A stretch of 43,345 nucleotides of DNA from Helochares maculicollis (Eukaryota > Arthropoda > Insecta > Coleoptera > Hydrophilidae), in the NCBI GenBank assembly GCA_033557835.1, contig JAWQRO010000314.1, forward strand, positions 1-43,345, given 5' to 3'. The notes below the pieces were generated by a model. It had not been told where the DNA came from, searched no databases, and saw only the letters and a program-made list of their open reading frames with translations. A program made the translations under genes and the position numbers. Of the stretch, positions 43,000-43,345 are shown in pieces; position 1 is the stretch's first letter; each line of letters begins with the position of its first letter.

Positions 43000-43345
43000 A
43001 TCAGTAAAAAAAGTTTTTTGATCAGTTGCGTAGTTGTTCAAAAGGAACATTTTCGTCATATTTTGCTTTTTTATTTCCGCAAAGGAAAAACGCATCACAA
43101 GCTCATAAAATGTTATGTGCTGTTTATGGTGACGAATCCTTAAAAGAACGGTAGTGCCAATATTGGTTTGCCAAATTTCGTTCTGGTAATTTTTCACTCA
43201 AAGAAGAAAAACGCTCTGGTCCTAATCAAAGCAATAATCGATTCGGATCGTCACAGTACAACACGTGAGATTGCAGAGAAGCTTCATGTATCACATAAAT
43301 GCATTGAAAATCACTTAAAACAACTTGGCTATGTTCAAAAACTCG
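43000..43345 (+). mobile_element. Mariner remnant, cut off by the window end
   Basis: In the intron after 42861. Plus-strand pieces are KEHFRHILLFYFRKGK (about 43091 back to 43040), ASQAHKMLCAVYGDESLKER, QYWFAKFRSGNFSLKEEKRSG and, after a deletion of about 20 residues, IIDSDRHSTTREIAEKLHVSH to LKQLGYVQKL at the edge. A one-base loss near 43090, a stop replacing glutamine near 43152, and that deletion make it a pseudogene. The motifs look like mellifera-type mariners, a different group from the copy at 33206. Left end not precisely located. Confidence 0.88.

Overview
The window looks like nuclear DNA of an insect, most likely a beetle. It is AT-rich, has spliced genes with GT-AG introns, three decayed mariner transposons and non-LTR retrotransposon tails, and its proteins resemble insect families. 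The species call is an inference from general family resemblance; no marker gene settles it.

Layout, left to right. Positions 1-13706 hold no exon I can defend: microsatellites, a 20-bp minisatellite, a four-copy array of about 560-bp units (4246-6425), a 436-bp tandem duplication (8845-9716) and a decayed mariner (about 10060-11081). The last four exons of a PKA-like kinase of the Pka-C3/PRKX type then run from 13707 to 30364 on the plus strand, covering the glycine loop to the C-terminus. Its earlier exons lie upstream of the window or were not recognised. Its first visible intron is 12.5 kb. That intron contains the most unusual object here: about 19 copies of a GC-rich hairpin, GCTGCGCCTTCGGCGCAGC or its reverse complement, in two blocks (about 15690-19150 and 21140-24450). 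The copies alternate in orientation and sit in long inverted arms, forming a head-to-head/tail-to-tail array. I do not recognise it as a described element.

From 30806 to 37451 there are three tandem CRAL-TRIO (alpha-tocopherol-transfer-protein-like) genes, all on the plus strand. Each has the tandem GATA-factor site TATCTTATC 79-100 bp before its ATG. A non-autonomous mariner with intact ends and a LINE tail separate the first gene from the second.

From 38150 to the window end are two Dbl-family (DH-PH) RhoGEF genes in tandem. The first is complete (1149 aa, long disordered N-terminus, puratrophin-1-like DH-PH). The second is a DH-PH-only paralogue running off the window, and its DH core motif is degraded. 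Both have GATA sites upstream, the second a perfect palindrome. A mariner remnant lies at the window edge, in the intron of the second gene.

The kinase, lipid-transfer and RhoGEF genes have no known shared pathway. The lipid-transfer trio is a local gene family, and the shared GATA sites suggest gut- or fat-body-type expression. That is an inference.
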